Positions 63,425-64,000 of a stretch of 64,000 bases of DNA are shown here, in pieces (within the stretch, counting starts at the first letter, position 1; each line of letters opens with the position of its first letter). The notes under the pieces are model-generated. The model was not told the origin of the DNA. It searched no databases and saw only the letters and a list, made by a program, of their open reading frames with translations. The stretch is from Bradyrhizobium sp. CCBAU 53338 (GTDB lineage Bacteria; Pseudomonadota; Alphaproteobacteria; Rhizobiales; Xanthobacteraceae): positions 4,898,001-4,962,000 of the forward strand of contig NZ_CP030048.1 of assembly GCF_015291665.1 (NCBI RefSeq). Direction: 5' to 3'. A program made the translations under genes and the position numbers.

Positions 63425-64000
63425 CTACCCCTTGGCGACGCCGCGCATCGCCGCGCGGCTGCCGTGGTCGACCTCGCGCAGCAGCTTGTACACCTCCCGC
63501 TTCTTCTTGTGAAACGCCGCCATGTCGGGCGTGGTCGGCTCGCTCTTGCGCCCAAGAGTCGACATCTTTGCCATGGTCTCGCCGATCGAGGCATAGGCGC
63601 CGCCGGCGACAGCACCCAGCATCGCAGCGCCGAGCAGCACCGGCTCCTTGGTCTGCGGCAGCGCGACGGTAAGGCCGGTGGTGTCGGCCATGATCTGCCG
63701 CACCAAGGGGCTGCGGCTCGCGCCGCCGCCCATGATCATGATGCCGGCATGCACGCCATGGGCCGCAAAGGCCTCGATCACTTCGGCGAGCCCATAGGCG
63801 AGCCCGCAGAGGCCGGCGATGAACAGCCGCTCCATCGAACCGACATCAGTGTCGAGATCGAGGCCCGCGATCACCGCACGGGTGTCAGGGTCCGCGTAGG
63901 GTGAACGGTTGCCGATGAACTCGGGAAGCACATGGACGTCGCGGGCGAGCAACGCGGCGCGGCTGGCATCGCCGGCGCGCGCGATGATGCGGCGCTCGAG
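63425..64000 (-). CDS. FGGY-family carbohydrate kinase (pentulose kinase), 5' part beyond window
   Basis: Only the C-terminal 191 codons are present; the frame stays open to base 64000. HVLPEFIGNRSPYADPDTRAV and IMIMGGGASRSPLVRQIMAD are typical of the C-terminal FGGY domain (FGGY_C), of the ribulokinase-like type (FGGY carbohydrate kinase, D-ribulose or related pentulose substrate). It is followed after 16 bases by a PfkB kinase. Substrate cannot be settled from the visible part. Confidence 0.88.
   Translation of the reverse strand, partial: LERRIIARAGDASRAALLARDVHVLPEFIGNRSPYADPDTRAVIAGLDLDTDVGSMERLFIAGLCGLAYGLAEVIEAFAAHGVHAGIMIMGGGASRSPLVRQIMADTTGLTVALPQTKEPVLLGAAMLGAVAGGAYASIGETMAKMSTLGRKSEPTTPDMAAFHKKKREVYKLLREVDHGSRAAMRGVAKG

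Overview
The window reads as a chromosomal segment of a GC-rich alphaproteobacterium, most likely Bradyrhizobium or a close Nitrobacteraceae relative. This is inferred from the oxygen-dependent cobalamin gene set, the TorS-like hybrid kinase, the gene styles and the codon use; no rRNA or marker gene is present to fix the taxon. I saw no tRNA, rRNA, insertion sequence, integrase, phage gene or CRISPR array.

Region 1 (1-18426) is a nearly complete aerobic adenosylcobalamin pathway. A cobalamin riboswitch (about 12120-12318, minus strand) leads a minus-strand operon: DUF1636 gene, cobW, cobN, cobG, cobH, cobI, cobJ. cobK then interrupts on the plus strand, and cobL, cobE, cobM and cobB (cut by the window edge) follow on the minus strand. 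Divergent from the riboswitch lie cobO and cobQ (plus), then cobC and cobD (minus), then cobP, cobV and bluB (plus). Genes within each block mostly overlap by 1-4 nt. cobA, cobF, cobS, cobT, cobU and cobR are not in the window. Together the genes methylate and contract precorrin, insert cobalt, adenosylate and amidate the ring, attach aminopropanol, make dimethylbenzimidazole and assemble the nucleotide loop.

Region 2 (18483-45046, minus) is a two-partner secretion locus of three genes. They encode a small exported protein of unknown function, a giant TpsA-type filamentous adhesin of 8010 residues, and its TpsB outer-membrane transporter. The adhesin holds several repeat systems, including clusters of a 15-residue Tyr/Ala/Gln repeat and five 115-residue tandem repeats with exactly 345-bp spacing.

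Region 3 (45330-54253) holds a Tat-exported substrate-binding protein translationally coupled to a TorS-like hybrid histidine kinase. It is followed by a secreted alpha/beta hydrolase, an actinobacterial-type DapD-like acyltransferase, a small membrane protein, and a LysR regulator divergent from a VOC ring-cleaving dioxygenase plus a hydrolase (a MhqO/MhqD-like pair).

Region 4 (54475-62462) is an amidase plus dipeptide-type ABC transporter operon (amidase, permeases B and C, ATPases D and F, binding protein). It ends at an intrinsic terminator and is divergent from its own LysR regulator. Region 5 (62473-64000) holds a PfkB sugar kinase and the 3' part of an FGGY pentulose kinase, a small sugar-catabolic unit that continues beyond the window.
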